Part shown: positions 26,533 to 35,631 of the stretch, piece by piece | How positions within the stretch are numbered: position 1 is the stretch's first letter | Layout of the letters: every line of letters begins with the position of its first letter | Assembly (NCBI GenBank): GCA_022709905.1 | Contig: JAKLHY010000052.1 | Location: 1-55,851 of the forward strand | Length of the DNA: 55,851 nucleotides | Direction of reading: 5' to 3' | Source: Verrucomicrobiota bacterium | Lineage (GTDB): Bacteria > Verrucomicrobiota > Verrucomicrobiia > Limisphaerales > UBA1319 | Notes under the pieces: generated by a model | Told to the model about the DNA's origin: nothing | Database searches by the model: none | What the model saw: the letters and a program-made list of their open reading frames with translations, nothing else | Position numbers and translations under genes: made by a program

Positions 26533-26903
26533 AATCGTTCCTTTTCGTTAGCGTTAGGTTTACATCAATGCCCCTGGGGCTGCCTTTTCGGTTCGCTTAT
26601 CCCTGTCCGCCAGGATTGCCGGCGCCAGGCGACTGTCTCCCCTGCTTTGCCCGATTGGCAACGGTTTGAATCGCACCATGACAAAGCCCAAGCCCAGGGG
26701 TCAAGTAGAAGTCATGTCTAACCGGATCGGATGCCAAATGCAATCGGAAACGTGGTGAAAAGGAGGGCCGGGAATGTTTGCCCTTTCCCCCGCGTTTTGG
26801 GCCGAGGGTCAAGCGTCCTTGAGCTCCCAAACGGGATGTGAGAAGATCATGCCAACGGTCCAGGGCACGCAACGGCATCAGCAGCCTTCGAGGGCCTGGG
26901 GAC
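26533..26903. other. Divergent intergenic region, no gene seen
   Basis: Holds the upstream regions of the isomerase-like gene (minus) and the NtrC-type regulator (plus). Open frames through here have no protein-like composition. I find no clear -35/-10 pair, hairpin with U-tract or RNA motif. GGGG about six bases before ATG 26904 is the likely ribosome-binding site of the regulator. Confidence 0.5.
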
Positions 26904-28346
26904 ATGAAAGACTTTATCATGCACACAAGTGATCTGGCCGGGATGAGCATCCTGATCCTGGATGATGAGGTGTTGGTGCGCAAACCCATCGCGGCAGCTC
27001 TGGAAAAACTGGGCGCCGATGTGACGGCGACCGATACGATTGCAGCAGCCCGGCAGTTGGCCGGGGAGTTGAACTTCGACCTGGTTCTGCTGGATGTTCA
27101 CCTGCCCGATGGCCTGGGGACCGACCTGTTGCGAGACAAGGTCTTCCTCGAGAGCACCGGTGTGATTGTGATGACGGCGCATGGGGGAATTTCCGGCGCG
27201 GTTGAAGCCATGAAACTCGGGGCGGTGGACTACCTGGCCAAACCTCTGGAACCCGCCGAGTTGCTCTTGGTCATCGGCCGGGTCATGCGCACCCGTCAAT
27301 CCGCCCGGATTCAGGAGCACCGGCGCGAGGATGAATTGCCTTCCGGCGAGCCCTTTTTCTTTGGCTCGGCGCTGGCGGGTCTGGAAACGCAACTGGACAA
27401 GATCCTGGCAGCCGATCGCCGTGTGCAAGCGCCTTTGCCTCCCGTGCTCATTTTGGGTGAGACCGGGACCGGCAAGACCACCATTGCCCGCTGGCTTCAC
27501 CATCGAGGCCCGCGCACCCGACAAGCCCTGATCGAAGTGAATTGCTCGGCGTTGCCCGATACACTGGCTGAATCCGAGTTGTTTGGCCACGAACGCGGCG
27601 CGTTCACTGACGCCCGCTCGACCCGTATGGGCCTTTTCGAGGCCGCCAGCGGTGGCACGCTTTTCCTGGATGAGTTGCCCAGCCTCTCACCCGCTTTGCA
27701 GACGAAGGTGTTGACCGCCATCGAGGATCACAAAATCCGGCGCGTGGGCGGAAACAGGTCCATCGCAATCGATGTTCGAATTGTGGCGGCCACGAATTGC
27801 GATTTGATCCGCCAGGTCAATGAGGGCCGTTTTCGGCAAGACCTCTATCATCGGCTCGACCTGTTTCGAATCCAGATTCCTCCCCTGCGCGATCGGGGAC
27901 AGGATATTATATCCCTGGCAGAATTGCTGCTCCGACGCCTTTGTCAGCGTCATCGTCTCCCTCTTAAACGGATCACTCCTCTTGGCCGCAAACGGCTCCT
28001 GGCTTATCACTGGCCCGGTAACGTTCGCGAACTGGCCCACGAACTCGAACGCGCGGTCGTCTTCTCCGACGGGTCCGACATCGACTTCGTGCATTTGGAT
28101 ATGGCTCCGTCCGAAACCAGTCCCACCAACAACGAAGACTGGTTCAACCCGCGTTTTCGCTTCCCGGCCGAAGGATTCCGGCTCGAAAACGCCATTAACC
28201 GCCTCATCGATCACGCCTTTCAGCAGACCAACCAGAATGTGTCCGCTGCCGCCCGAATCCTGGGCGTAACGAGAGACTACCTCCGATACCGGCTCGGCAA
28301 TGCCGAGGACCAGAGCCGGGGTGAAAACGACAGCTTTGGGCCATAA
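26904..28346 (+). CDS. Sigma-54-dependent response regulator (NtrC family)
   Basis: A 480-aa regulator from ATG 26904; the frame is open to 26838. The receiver domain has acidic pair DDE near residue 19, phospho-acceptor in LLDVHLPDG (about Asp64), MTAHGG and Lys in YLAKPLEP. The AAA+ domain has GETGTGKT (about 186-193), the sigma-54 contact loop written GAFTDA (about 232-237) where GAFTGA is usual, FLDELPSLS, and RFRQDLYHRLDLF. The C-terminal Fis-type helix-turn-helix is at about 440-470 (VSAAARILGVTRDYLRYRL). A near-consensus sigma-54 promoter lies 127 bases after its stop, in front of the next gene, and a histidine kinase gene follows three genes on; I infer a two-component circuit. Confidence 0.93.
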   Translation: MKDFIMHTSDLAGMSILILDDEVLVRKPIAAALEKLGADVTATDTIAAARQLAGELNFDLVLLDVHLPDGLGTDLLRDKVFLESTGVIVMTAHGGISGAVEAMKLGAVDYLAKPLEPAELLLVIGRVMRTRQSARIQEHRREDELPSGEPFFFGSALAGLETQLDKILAADRRVQAPLPPVLILGETGTGKTTIARWLHHRGPRTRQALIEVNCSALPDTLAESELFGHERGAFTDARSTRMGLFEAASGGTLFLDELPSLSPALQTKVLTAIEDHKIRRVGGNRSIAIDVRIVAATNCDLIRQVNEGRFRQDLYHRLDLFRIQIPPLRDRGQDIISLAELLLRRLCQRHRLPLKRITPLGRKRLLAYHWPGNVRELAHELERAVVFSDGSDIDFVHLDMAPSETSPTNNEDWFNPRFRFPAEGFRLENAINRLIDHAFQQTNQNVSAAARILGVTRDYLRYRLGNAEDQSRGENDSFGP

Positions 28347-28365
28347 TACCCCATCTGAACTACCG

Positions 28366-28410
28366 AAGATGGGTGCATTCACCCATCTTACTAAGGGCCC
28401 GACGGGCTTT
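28366..28410 (+). terminator. Tandem hairpins after the response regulator
   Basis: The first hairpin is AAGATGGGTG / CACCCATCTT (28366-28375 and 28380-28389) with a CATT tetraloop. The second is GCCC-GAC-GGGC at 28397-28407, followed by TTT. Together they should end the regulator transcript and isolate the downstream sigma-54 promoter. Confidence 0.65.
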
Positions 28411-28472
28411 CCGAAGCGACATTAAAATGTATGTAGCTATCCAACAATATATTACGACTATAAATGAGAGAG

Positions 28473-28488
28473 TGGCACGTTGTCTGCA
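28473..28488 (+). promoter_or_regulatory. Sigma-54 (-24/-12) promoter
   Basis: TGGCACG at 28473-28479, four bases, then CTGCA at 28484-28488. The invariant GG (28474-28475) and GC (28486-28487) are ten bases apart as sigma-54 requires; only one base of the -12 element (C for T) differs from TTGCA. Expected transcription start is near 28499, leaving a leader of about 80 bases before the secreted coiled-coil gene. Confidence 0.8.
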
Positions 28489-28580
28489 ATAGATGGGATT
28501 CCAGAAGAGAGCGAAAAACCTGACAGCGAGTAACTGTGGGTCGATGGAACAAAGATTAAACCATAACATTTAAAGAGAGC

Positions 28581-29165
28581 ATGAAAGCAATCAATAACCT
28601 CCTAACCGTAGCGGTGGTGGCGCTGGGCCTAGCCAGCGCCACCTGTTTAGCAGCCCAGCAAGGCGCATCCAGTGGCGGAAAACAAGGACAGTCAGAGGGG
28701 AGCCCCGGTGCGGGTGCCGGCAACGCTGGGGATCAAGGCGCGCAGAACGGTGGGGACCAGGGGCAGTCGGGAGAAGCCCCTGGGGCAAACGAAAATGCGG
28801 GAGGACAGGGCGAGGTGAACAGCGAGAACAAGGGGCGTCCGCCGGAGTTTGCGCGTCCGGCCCTTCCGGAAGACGTGAAGAAGTTATTCACCGATCTTGA
28901 AACCCAACGGAAGACTTTTACAGACACGCAGAAGGAACTCGCCAAACAAATGAAAGACGCCTCGGCGGAACAGCGTGAGGTCTTGCGCGACAAGATGAAG
29001 GAAAACCGCGAGACCTTCAAAGAGACCCAGCGCGCGTTGCGCGAGGATATCCGGGATCGTCTGGCTGAGATGCGGAAAGAATTTGCGAACAACCGCGATA
29101 AGGTGCTGGAGGAGGCCAAAGAGCAGGCCAAAGAGCGCAAAGGCAACCGCAAGGGCAGCGACTAG
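28581..29165 (+). CDS. Secreted low-complexity/coiled-coil protein under sigma-54 control
   Basis: A 194-aa protein with a signal peptide (hydrophobic residues 6-22, cleavage probably after CLA). Residues 26-82 are a Gly/Gln/Asn/Ser/Glu-rich disordered stretch with repeats of the type G-Q-S-G and G-D-Q-G. Residues 90-194 are highly charged and helical (KLFTDLETQRKTFTDTQ, REVLRDKMKENRE, AEMRKEFANNRDKVLEEA), a probable coiled coil. I recognise no family. It is the first gene behind the sigma-54 promoter, followed after 19 bases by an outer-membrane barrel gene. A periplasmic scaffold, chaperone or matrix role is possible but unproven. Confidence 0.75.
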   Translation: MKAINNLLTVAVVALGLASATCLAAQQGASSGGKQGQSEGSPGAGAGNAGDQGAQNGGDQGQSGEAPGANENAGGQGEVNSENKGRPPEFARPALPEDVKKLFTDLETQRKTFTDTQKELAKQMKDASAEQREVLRDKMKENRETFKETQRALREDIRDRLAEMRKEFANNRDKVLEEAKEQAKERKGNRKGSD

Positions 29166-29184
29166 CACGCCCGACCGGCACTGA

Positions 29185-30324
29185 ATGGGTGCTGATCGCG
29201 CCAAAGGTTTGGGGACCCAGAGCCGCAGGTGGTTATCGACAGCCACCTGCAGCTTCTTTTTGTTGAGGGTTCTCACTGCGGCGCATGGAAGCGCCAATCA
29301 GACGGTGGCGGTTTGGGACACCGAGGTGCAACTGCGGGAAGGCTTCGGCTACAAGGACAATCTGCTTTACGATCCCGAAGCGCGCGAGCACAGCTCCTTT
29401 TTCAGCACAGGCCTCGAGGCATCGCTCTCGCGGTTCAGCAATTCGGGCCACACCTTCCTCGCCATGATCGATGGCGAGGACATTCGCTATCCCTCCGGCG
29501 AGACCGTCGACAAGGAACAGACCCTGTTTGCCACCCTGCAATACCTGCATCATGGCGACGATTGGAAATGGGCGTGGAACGGAACCTACGTTTACCAGGA
29601 TCAAATGTTCGACAGTTCAGCGACGGAAACCAATCTCAGCGCCGTGCGCGCCTTGGGGCATCTGATCGAGATGCGTCCATCTCTGACGCGATCCCTCGGG
29701 CCTCGACACCGGTTGGAACTGCAGCCGGTGGGCGCACGGCAGCTGCTCGAGGATCCCCTCGACGATTACTGGGAGGGCGGCGCCCAATTGACTTATGGCT
29801 GCGCCATATCCGCGGCAACGGATCTCGCCCTGGCCTACGAATACCTGGGACGCCCCTACGATGCCCGAGAAAAAACTGATGCCGACGGATTTTCAACCGG
29901 CGAAGACGGGTTGACGTTCCACGAACACGCGGCCAGTCTCGCCTGGCGTCGATACTGGGATGATCAACGCAAGTGGCGAACCCTCTCCAAAATCCGCTAC
30001 GAGCGGAACCTGGACAATGCGGCGGGCTATTTTAACTACCATCGCTATCAATTCTCGCATGGAATGCGTTTCCGCCATCGAGCTTGGGAAGCCAGCCTCC
30101 AATTCCGGCTGAACTATTATGATTATGACCAGCAGACGGCCAGTTCCGACGATGACAGCCGGCGCCACAAGTTTACCTCCTCCGTTCATGCCCGGATTGA
30201 ACGGCAATGGACAAAATGGCTCGGCAGTTTTCTGGATTACGAATACGAATCATCCATTTCCAACACAACCTTGGACGAGTATGGAGTCAACGTGATCAGC
30301 GCCGGGATGTCCCTCGAGTTCTGA
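29185..30324 (+). CDS. Outer-membrane beta-barrel protein
   Basis: A 379-aa protein with an N-terminal signal (basic start, hydrophobic STATCSFFLLRVLTAAHGSA at about 19-37). The rest shows alternating polar/hydrophobic strands with aromatic girdles (for example FSTGLEASLSRF, LFATLQYL, GAQLTYGCAISAATDLALAYEYLG, SLQFRLNYYDYDQ, SFLDYEYESS) and ends in a phenylalanine (MSLEF), the BAM recognition signature. I infer about 14-16 strands. It resembles verrucomicrobial outer-membrane proteins of unknown function. It is cotranscribed with the coiled-coil gene and precedes the kinase gene by 66 bases. Confidence 0.75.
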   Translation: MGADRAKGLGTQSRRWLSTATCSFFLLRVLTAAHGSANQTVAVWDTEVQLREGFGYKDNLLYDPEAREHSSFFSTGLEASLSRFSNSGHTFLAMIDGEDIRYPSGETVDKEQTLFATLQYLHHGDDWKWAWNGTYVYQDQMFDSSATETNLSAVRALGHLIEMRPSLTRSLGPRHRLELQPVGARQLLEDPLDDYWEGGAQLTYGCAISAATDLALAYEYLGRPYDAREKTDADGFSTGEDGLTFHEHAASLAWRRYWDDQRKWRTLSKIRYERNLDNAAGYFNYHRYQFSHGMRFRHRAWEASLQFRLNYYDYDQQTASSDDDSRRHKFTSSVHARIERQWTKWLGSFLDYEYESSISNTTLDEYGVNVISAGMSLEF

Positions 30325-30390
30325 GAGCCGGCATTCCCTCTGGCCACCGCCCGCAACCTGAGGCAGATTATGTGAACTGTCCCCAAGAGT

Positions 30391-31854
30391 ATGACGACAC
30401 GAATCGGCCATCCCCACATTGAACGGCAATCCCCGTGGCTGCCCCCGGCGGCTGTTGCATTAACGTTGCTCGTCCTCGCTGTGGCGTTGTTCCTGGTGGG
30501 CATCCAACTTCGAACCCGTCTTCAAGCCCAGATTCTCGCGCGAGACGCGGAAGTCATCAATGCCATCGCCGCACTCAAAGGGGTCGTGGACGAATCGGGT
30601 TTGGAACAAAGTGAGGACATCGAGGATCCACTTGATCACTTGGCGGGTGTCATCGAGGCTTCCGAGCGCCGCGATACGTTGCTGGTCCGGCTTTTCGATG
30701 CCGAGGGTCGGTTCATCACCGCTGTCCCCTTGGGCGCTACTGAAATCCAACTCTCTTCCTCGGATCTTGGACAGGTTCAATCCGGCGAACCCGTCAGTCG
30801 TTACCTGGGAGACACGGCTTTGGCCGATCACTTCTTAAGCTTGTCCACGAACGACTTGACATTCCCGGTCGACCGTATGCCCCTGGCTGAGGTTCTCATC
30901 CCCATTCGAGGTCGCGACCCACACTCTCTGCTGGGTGTGGCGCAAGTGATCCTGGACGGCCGGCGGTTGCGTCAGGAATACGCCACCTTGGATCGGGACC
31001 TGATCCGGCATGGCGGTCTGGTGTTCCTGGCATGCGCCACTTTACTCGTGCTCGTCCTCGGTTGGGCGTTCGGCCGTTTGGAGAAAACCCAGCGCCTGTT
31101 AAAGGAACGAACGGTTCGCTTGTTGCAGGCCAATCATGAACGGGTGTTGGCGGCCAAAACCTCCGCGCTGGGCAACGTGGCCGCTCATCTGATTCATGGG
31201 CTCAAGAATCCCCTGAGCGGCCTGCAGAACTTTGTCCATGCGGCGAGACAGGAACCTGCAGGGCTGGATCCCACGGAAGTGCGGGACGCGGCGGCGGCGG
31301 CCCATCGCATGCAAACCATGATCCAGGATGTTGTGCGGGTCATGCAGGAAGAGCAAACCGTCAGCCAATACGAAGTCACGTTCAACGAGCTGGCTGAAAT
31401 CCTTCGGCCTCGGATGACGGCATTGGCCGCCCAGGCCAAGGTGACCTTCCGCACCCAGGTTACCGCCCGCGGTCAGTTCGACAATCGCAACGCCAATCTG
31501 GTTCTCCTGATCCTGGAGAACCTCATTCAAAACGCCATTCAAGCCAGTCCCCCGGAGGGCGAGGTCATCCTCTCGGTGCGTCACGAGGGAAACGGGGTGG
31601 CGTTTGTCGTGCGCGACGAAGGCCCGGGTTTGCCTTCGGAGATTGCGAAATCGCTCTTCCAGCCGGTGAAATCCACCCGCTCTGGCGGGAGCGGTCTCGG
31701 GCTGGCCATCAGCCACCAACTCGCCTTGCAACTGCCGGGCGAATTAAGCTTGCGCCATAGCGGCGCCGATGGTTGCGTTTTTATGCTTCATGTCCCCAGG
31801 GGATCGGCTTCGGTCCAGCCGTGTCCGGCCCCCGTCACGACCTTGCTCTTATGA
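30391..31854 (+). CDS. Membrane sensor histidine kinase
   Basis: A 487-aa kinase. TM1 is at about residues 20-40. An extracytoplasmic sensor of about 160 residues follows, TM2 is at about 209-228, then a short linker and the phospho-acceptor helix in HLIHGLKNPLSGLQN (His about 269). The ATPase domain shows the N box (LENLIQNAIQASP, about 378), G1 DEGPGLP and G2 SGGSGLGLAISHQLA. The sensor has no family I recognise. It lies downstream of the sigma-54-driven genes and its likely partner is the NtrC-type regulator at 26904. Its stop overlaps the start of the Ycf48-like gene (ATGA). Confidence 0.93.
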   Translation: MTTRIGHPHIERQSPWLPPAAVALTLLVLAVALFLVGIQLRTRLQAQILARDAEVINAIAALKGVVDESGLEQSEDIEDPLDHLAGVIEASERRDTLLVRLFDAEGRFITAVPLGATEIQLSSSDLGQVQSGEPVSRYLGDTALADHFLSLSTNDLTFPVDRMPLAEVLIPIRGRDPHSLLGVAQVILDGRRLRQEYATLDRDLIRHGGLVFLACATLLVLVLGWAFGRLEKTQRLLKERTVRLLQANHERVLAAKTSALGNVAAHLIHGLKNPLSGLQNFVHAARQEPAGLDPTEVRDAAAAAHRMQTMIQDVVRVMQEEQTVSQYEVTFNELAEILRPRMTALAAQAKVTFRTQVTARGQFDNRNANLVLLILENLIQNAIQASPPEGEVILSVRHEGNGVAFVVRDEGPGLPSEIAKSLFQPVKSTRSGGSGLGLAISHQLALQLPGELSLRHSGADGCVFMLHVPRGSASVQPCPAPVTTLLL

Positions 31855-33917
31855 AAACATCACCGAGCCTTTCTCTCCTCGGCCTTTTTCTCTCGATGAT
31901 GGCAGCCTGCCTGTCGTCCCCGCGTGTTCACGCTTCTCCCTTGACGTGGTTGTGGGCCAGCCCGCAACCGAATGGAAATAACTGGGTTGATCTCATCCAA
32001 ACCAACGGTTTTTACGTGGGGCTTGGCGGCCGTGGCCAGCTCAGTTCCAGCATGGATCTGCGCCTCTGGACTCCGCATGCCAGCGGGACCCCCCTTGCGC
32101 TGAGATCGGCCGCCTTTTTCGGCGACCGCGTGATCATCACCACCGAGCAAGGACACATCCTGCGCGCGGCGGCCTCGACGAACGGCCTCGGCGACTTCGA
32201 TCTCATCGACTTGGGCACGCTGGATTGGCTCGAAGGCGTGGCTTCATCCGGCAGCCAAATCATGGCGGTGGGCGACAATGCGGCGATTTACACCAGCACG
32301 AATGGCGTGAACTGGACTCGGCAATCTCCGGGATTTACCCATTGGCTGCGGAGTGTGGCCTGGGCCAACAACCGATATGTCGCGGTCGGGGAATCCGGGT
32401 TGATTGCCACCAGTCCCAACGGGATAAACTGGACCAAACGTTCGAGCGGCACCGCCCAAAACCTCAACCGCGTGGCCTGGGTGGTAGACCGATTCTGGGC
32501 GGTCGGTGACGCCGGCACCGTCCTCAACAGCGAGGATGGCGCCTCGTGGTCCCCCATCAAAAGCGGCGCCACCAATGACCTCTATGCGGTCAGCGGCGAT
32601 GGCTTGGTTCGCATCGTTGCGGGAGACCAGGAACTCCACCTGGGCAGGAAAAACTCCCAGCAATCGAACAACTACTCCTGGTCCAACCAACTCGCCGGAT
32701 CGAACGCCCCCCCCTCGTGGCTGTATTACGCCTCGATCTTTGACGGCACCCGCTATCTCTTGACTGGCCAGACGGGCATGATCGTCCAAGGCGAGCCTGC
32801 AACAGACGGCCTGTCCTGGAGCCAACTGAGCGATTCGATCTATGCATGGCTTTGGGACCTGGTGGCTCTCGACGACCTGCTCGTGACTGTGGGAGACCGA
32901 GGCGCTATTGCGACGAGCCAGGATGGCGCCCACTGGGACTTCGAATCGGTTCCTGTTTCTCTCACCAACACCGTCTTCCTTGGGGTTGCGGGAGATCAGG
33001 AGATGCTAGTGGCCGTGGGCAGCCGTGGCAGCATAGCCGTGAGCCCGGCGTCGTTGACCAATATTGTGTTCACCAACAGCGTCGGAAACGTGGTGACCCA
33101 AGCGGTATCGACCTTGGGAATTGTCTGGGACGCGGTTGCCTCGCCCTCCACCAACGATCTTCAGGGGGTTTGCCTCGCCAACGGGCGATGGATTGTCGCA
33201 GGCGGGGCCGGGACACTTCTCAGCAGCCCGAATGGCTTCGATTGGACACCCCAGGAATCTCCCGTGTCGGTTTTTCTCTCGAGTGTGACCGCATGGCCTG
33301 GAGGCTGGGTCATTGTGGGTGACCAGGGAACCATCCTGACCAGCCCGAATGGTTTATCATGGCTGCCGGCGGCTTCAGGCGCCACTCACTGGCTTTACCG
33401 GGTGCGATTCCTGCGGGATCGCCTGATCGCTGTCGGAGAAAACGGCGCCATCCTCGTCAGCACAAACGGGATTTCCTGGAATAAAGCCCTTACACCGACT
33501 GTCCGATGGCTCAACGATGTGGCCTGGTTTGGCGGGCGTTTCTACGCCGCAGGCAGCCGCGGCACTCTGCTTAGCTCGGAAGATGCCCTCGTTTGGACGA
33601 CAGAAGAACTGCCAACCGCGAAGTCGCTCTACGCCTTGGCGCCGTTTCATTGGCAGATGATTGCCGTTGGCATCGAAGGGATCGTGCTGCGCTCTCAAAC
33701 CGCTCCCGTCCAACTCCTGGACTTCGATCCCGGCGAAGACGCTCATAATTTCCTTTTCTCCGGCCCGCCCGGCCAATGGTTCGCCTTCGGCCAATCCGAT
33801 GATCTTCAATCCTGGATCGAAACCCGTTCCCTGCAATTCGAGGATAACACCGGCCTCATCATCACCCGGGTGCCGCCAACACCTGGGAAAAGCCAGGAAT
33901 TCTATATGCCCAGGTGA
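31851..33917 (+). CDS. Secreted Ycf48/BNR-type repeat protein (beta-propeller)
   Basis: A 688-aa protein from ATG 31851, which overlaps the kinase stop as ATGA. The signal sequence is at residues 1-29 (LLGLFLSMMAACLSS...VHAS); MAAC is a weak lipobox. The rest is about eleven repeats of roughly 40 residues with the theme A-V-G-x-x-G-x-I-x-x-S-x-x-G-x-x-W, such as VGESGLIATSPNGINW and VGDQGTILTSPNGLSW, as in Ycf48-like and BNR propellers. The final 60 residues form a separate domain (FAFGQSDDLQSW ... EFYM) shared in style with the remnant at 36375. I infer an exported binding or assembly-factor-like propeller linked to the kinase. Confidence 0.8.
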   Translation: MKTSPSLSLLGLFLSMMAACLSSPRVHASPLTWLWASPQPNGNNWVDLIQTNGFYVGLGGRGQLSSSMDLRLWTPHASGTPLALRSAAFFGDRVIITTEQGHILRAAASTNGLGDFDLIDLGTLDWLEGVASSGSQIMAVGDNAAIYTSTNGVNWTRQSPGFTHWLRSVAWANNRYVAVGESGLIATSPNGINWTKRSSGTAQNLNRVAWVVDRFWAVGDAGTVLNSEDGASWSPIKSGATNDLYAVSGDGLVRIVAGDQELHLGRKNSQQSNNYSWSNQLAGSNAPPSWLYYASIFDGTRYLLTGQTGMIVQGEPATDGLSWSQLSDSIYAWLWDLVALDDLLVTVGDRGAIATSQDGAHWDFESVPVSLTNTVFLGVAGDQEMLVAVGSRGSIAVSPASLTNIVFTNSVGNVVTQAVSTLGIVWDAVASPSTNDLQGVCLANGRWIVAGGAGTLLSSPNGFDWTPQESPVSVFLSSVTAWPGGWVIVGDQGTILTSPNGLSWLPAASGATHWLYRVRFLRDRLIAVGENGAILVSTNGISWNKALTPTVRWLNDVAWFGGRFYAAGSRGTLLSSEDALVWTTEELPTAKSLYALAPFHWQMIAVGIEGIVLRSQTAPVQLLDFDPGEDAHNFLFSGPPGQWFAFGQSDDLQSWIETRSLQFEDNTGLIITRVPPTPGKSQEFYMPR

Positions 33918-33949
33918 ATGGCGATTAGGAGAACCGCCCCCTCTTCCCG

Positions 33950-34888
33950 CTATTTCCCCTGCCTCTGCAATTCTCTCAACGGCCGATACCCGATTCGGAT
34001 AATTCCCTTTTCCTGGATTACTTTTCGGATATCCGGATCATGAGTGAAGGTTTCAAATTCCTCGGAACGCGTTTTCCAACTGCCGGTGATGGCCTTGAGT
34101 TCTTCCGTGGGTTTTCCCGCATGGATATACAGCTCGGTCACTCCCGGTTTCAACTGGCTGAGGATATTCATCCAAAATTGCTTTACGCCCGCGCTCTCGG
34201 CTTTCAGTTCCTCATAAACAAAATGATCCGGAAAAACGATTCCTTTCCGACTCAACTGACTCCGCATTTCAGGATATCCAAAGCCGGCCAGAGTTTCCTG
34301 TGAAGCCATTCGCAATGGAAGACGAAACTCCAGCGCCAAGGCCACATACACCTCCATGAACTGCGGATTCAATTGCAGGGTGCCCATATGGGAATCCAGA
34401 TGGGTCACATCGACACCCGCATCCAAGGTTTTCTTTATCTGCGCGCGCGCTTCCCATAACGCTTGTTCCGGCTTGGCATGCTCATACACCTCCTGGACGG
34501 ATGGCCAGAGATAACCCTGGGGATCCAGGAGGCCCGAGACCTTGTCGCTGGGCGCCACGGAACCCCAGCGATAGGGTTTCCACTCGCAGGTGTGGCACAG
34601 GTGCACACCAAAATCCTTTTCGGGATGCGACCGCGCGTAGCTGGCCATTTCGTTGAACCATGGGCAAGGGGCCATCAGGGTGGCAGAGGTCATGAGCCCC
34701 TTTTCCAGGCACTCGATGGTCGCCTCATTGGCAGTATGACACATGCCGGCATCATCGCCATTGATGATCAACAAACGATCCTGGGCCTTATAGCCCAGTT
34801 TCTCCGCCAAGGTCAGGTTGGGGTTGGTTTCTGCCATGCCCGGTATCGACAGACAGCATAAAACAAAAAGGATGGGAAGGAGTTTCAT
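33950..34888 (-). CDS. Exported ChbG/HpnK (YdjC-like) carbohydrate deacetylase
   Basis: A 312-aa protein from ATG 34888, with signal peptide MKLLPILFVLCCLSIPGMA. YdjC-family features are LLIINGDDAGMCHTANEA (metal Asp and neighbouring His), LMTSATLMAPCPWF, FGVHLCHTCEW (His), DAGVDVTHLDSHMGTLQ (Asp, His-x-x-x-His), and ELYIHAGKPTEEL. Family members hydrolyse N-acetyl groups from oligosaccharides such as chitobiose; export here suggests work on periplasmic or outside glycans. A frame open to 34960 adds a non-signal-like N-terminus, so I reject that start. It is monocistronic and convergent with the Ycf48-like gene. Confidence 0.85.
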   Translation of the reverse strand: MKLLPILFVLCCLSIPGMAETNPNLTLAEKLGYKAQDRLLIINGDDAGMCHTANEATIECLEKGLMTSATLMAPCPWFNEMASYARSHPEKDFGVHLCHTCEWKPYRWGSVAPSDKVSGLLDPQGYLWPSVQEVYEHAKPEQALWEARAQIKKTLDAGVDVTHLDSHMGTLQLNPQFMEVYVALALEFRLPLRMASQETLAGFGYPEMRSQLSRKGIVFPDHFVYEELKAESAGVKQFWMNILSQLKPGVTELYIHAGKPTEELKAITGSWKTRSEEFETFTHDPDIRKVIQEKGIIRIGYRPLRELQRQGK

Positions 34889-35631
34889 CTTCTTTGAGAA
34901 TGGTTCGGCGTTGTGCAACAACAATTTTGGCGCAATGAAGGACATCATCGGGTAGATCAATCGCTGTCTTCATATAGCAGCTATCCAGCCATATAGTCCA
35001 TCTCAGACAGAATCATTGCGGCAAGAGAACACAGGGATCGCAAAGATAAGACAGCCTCAAGCGCATCCGAATTCCGCGACCGGAGCCAGCGGCCGCTGAC
35101 GGTTGATTCGCCTCAGCGCGAATCGGCTCACACCGATTTCTCATGCGCCGGATGTATTGACCAGATCACCACCGCCGAGTCCGCTGCATCTGCGAAACAT
35201 AAAAACGCAAGAAAGGGATTTGCGTGGATAATCCCCACAGGCCTCCGTTTTACCTTGATCGATGGGGTCCTGAGCAAAGGCGCCAGAATCCACTCGCGTA
35301 AAACCGACGAACAGCCGGGACTGACACAAAGTCTTACATGGGATTGACGGGAAACTTTACACTCTTCCACTTCCAGGAATAGAACACATACCATTATTTG
35401 CAAGTTACTTCCGAAATAGCCTGTCCCCCGAGAGCTGGTTTTTATGTCGGACGGGCTTACACTTTCAATAAATTTCTGTCGGTCTGGCCGAATTCAAAAA
35501 ATCATCGTCAACGAGACCGCAATCCAGTCTTCCTTGTATAACAATGCATTATGAAGCCGGATGGGTATGGCGCCAGACCGGTGAACCGGATTGGTATAGC
35601 CTGTGCTGCCAAAACAACGGAAAGGATTACT
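34889..35631. other. Long intergenic region, no gene seen
   Basis: Over 700 bases between the divergent deacetylase and PEP-CTERM genes. The frames present are short, poor in protein-like composition and without ribosome-binding sites. I find no tRNA-like fold or repeat array. Near its right end are a weak sigma-54-like site (35592-35607) and AAAGGA just before ATG 35632. It could hold a small RNA or a decayed gene, but nothing shows it. Confidence 0.45.
35592..35607 (+). promoter_or_regulatory. Possible weak sigma-54 promoter of the PEP-CTERM gene
   Basis: TGGTATAG ... TGCT: GG at 35593-35594 and GC at 35605-35606 have the correct ten-base spacing, but the -24 box is TGGTAT rather than TGGCAC. 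Predicted start near 35617 leaves only about 15 leader bases, which still include the AAAGGA ribosome-binding site. Confidence 0.3.
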
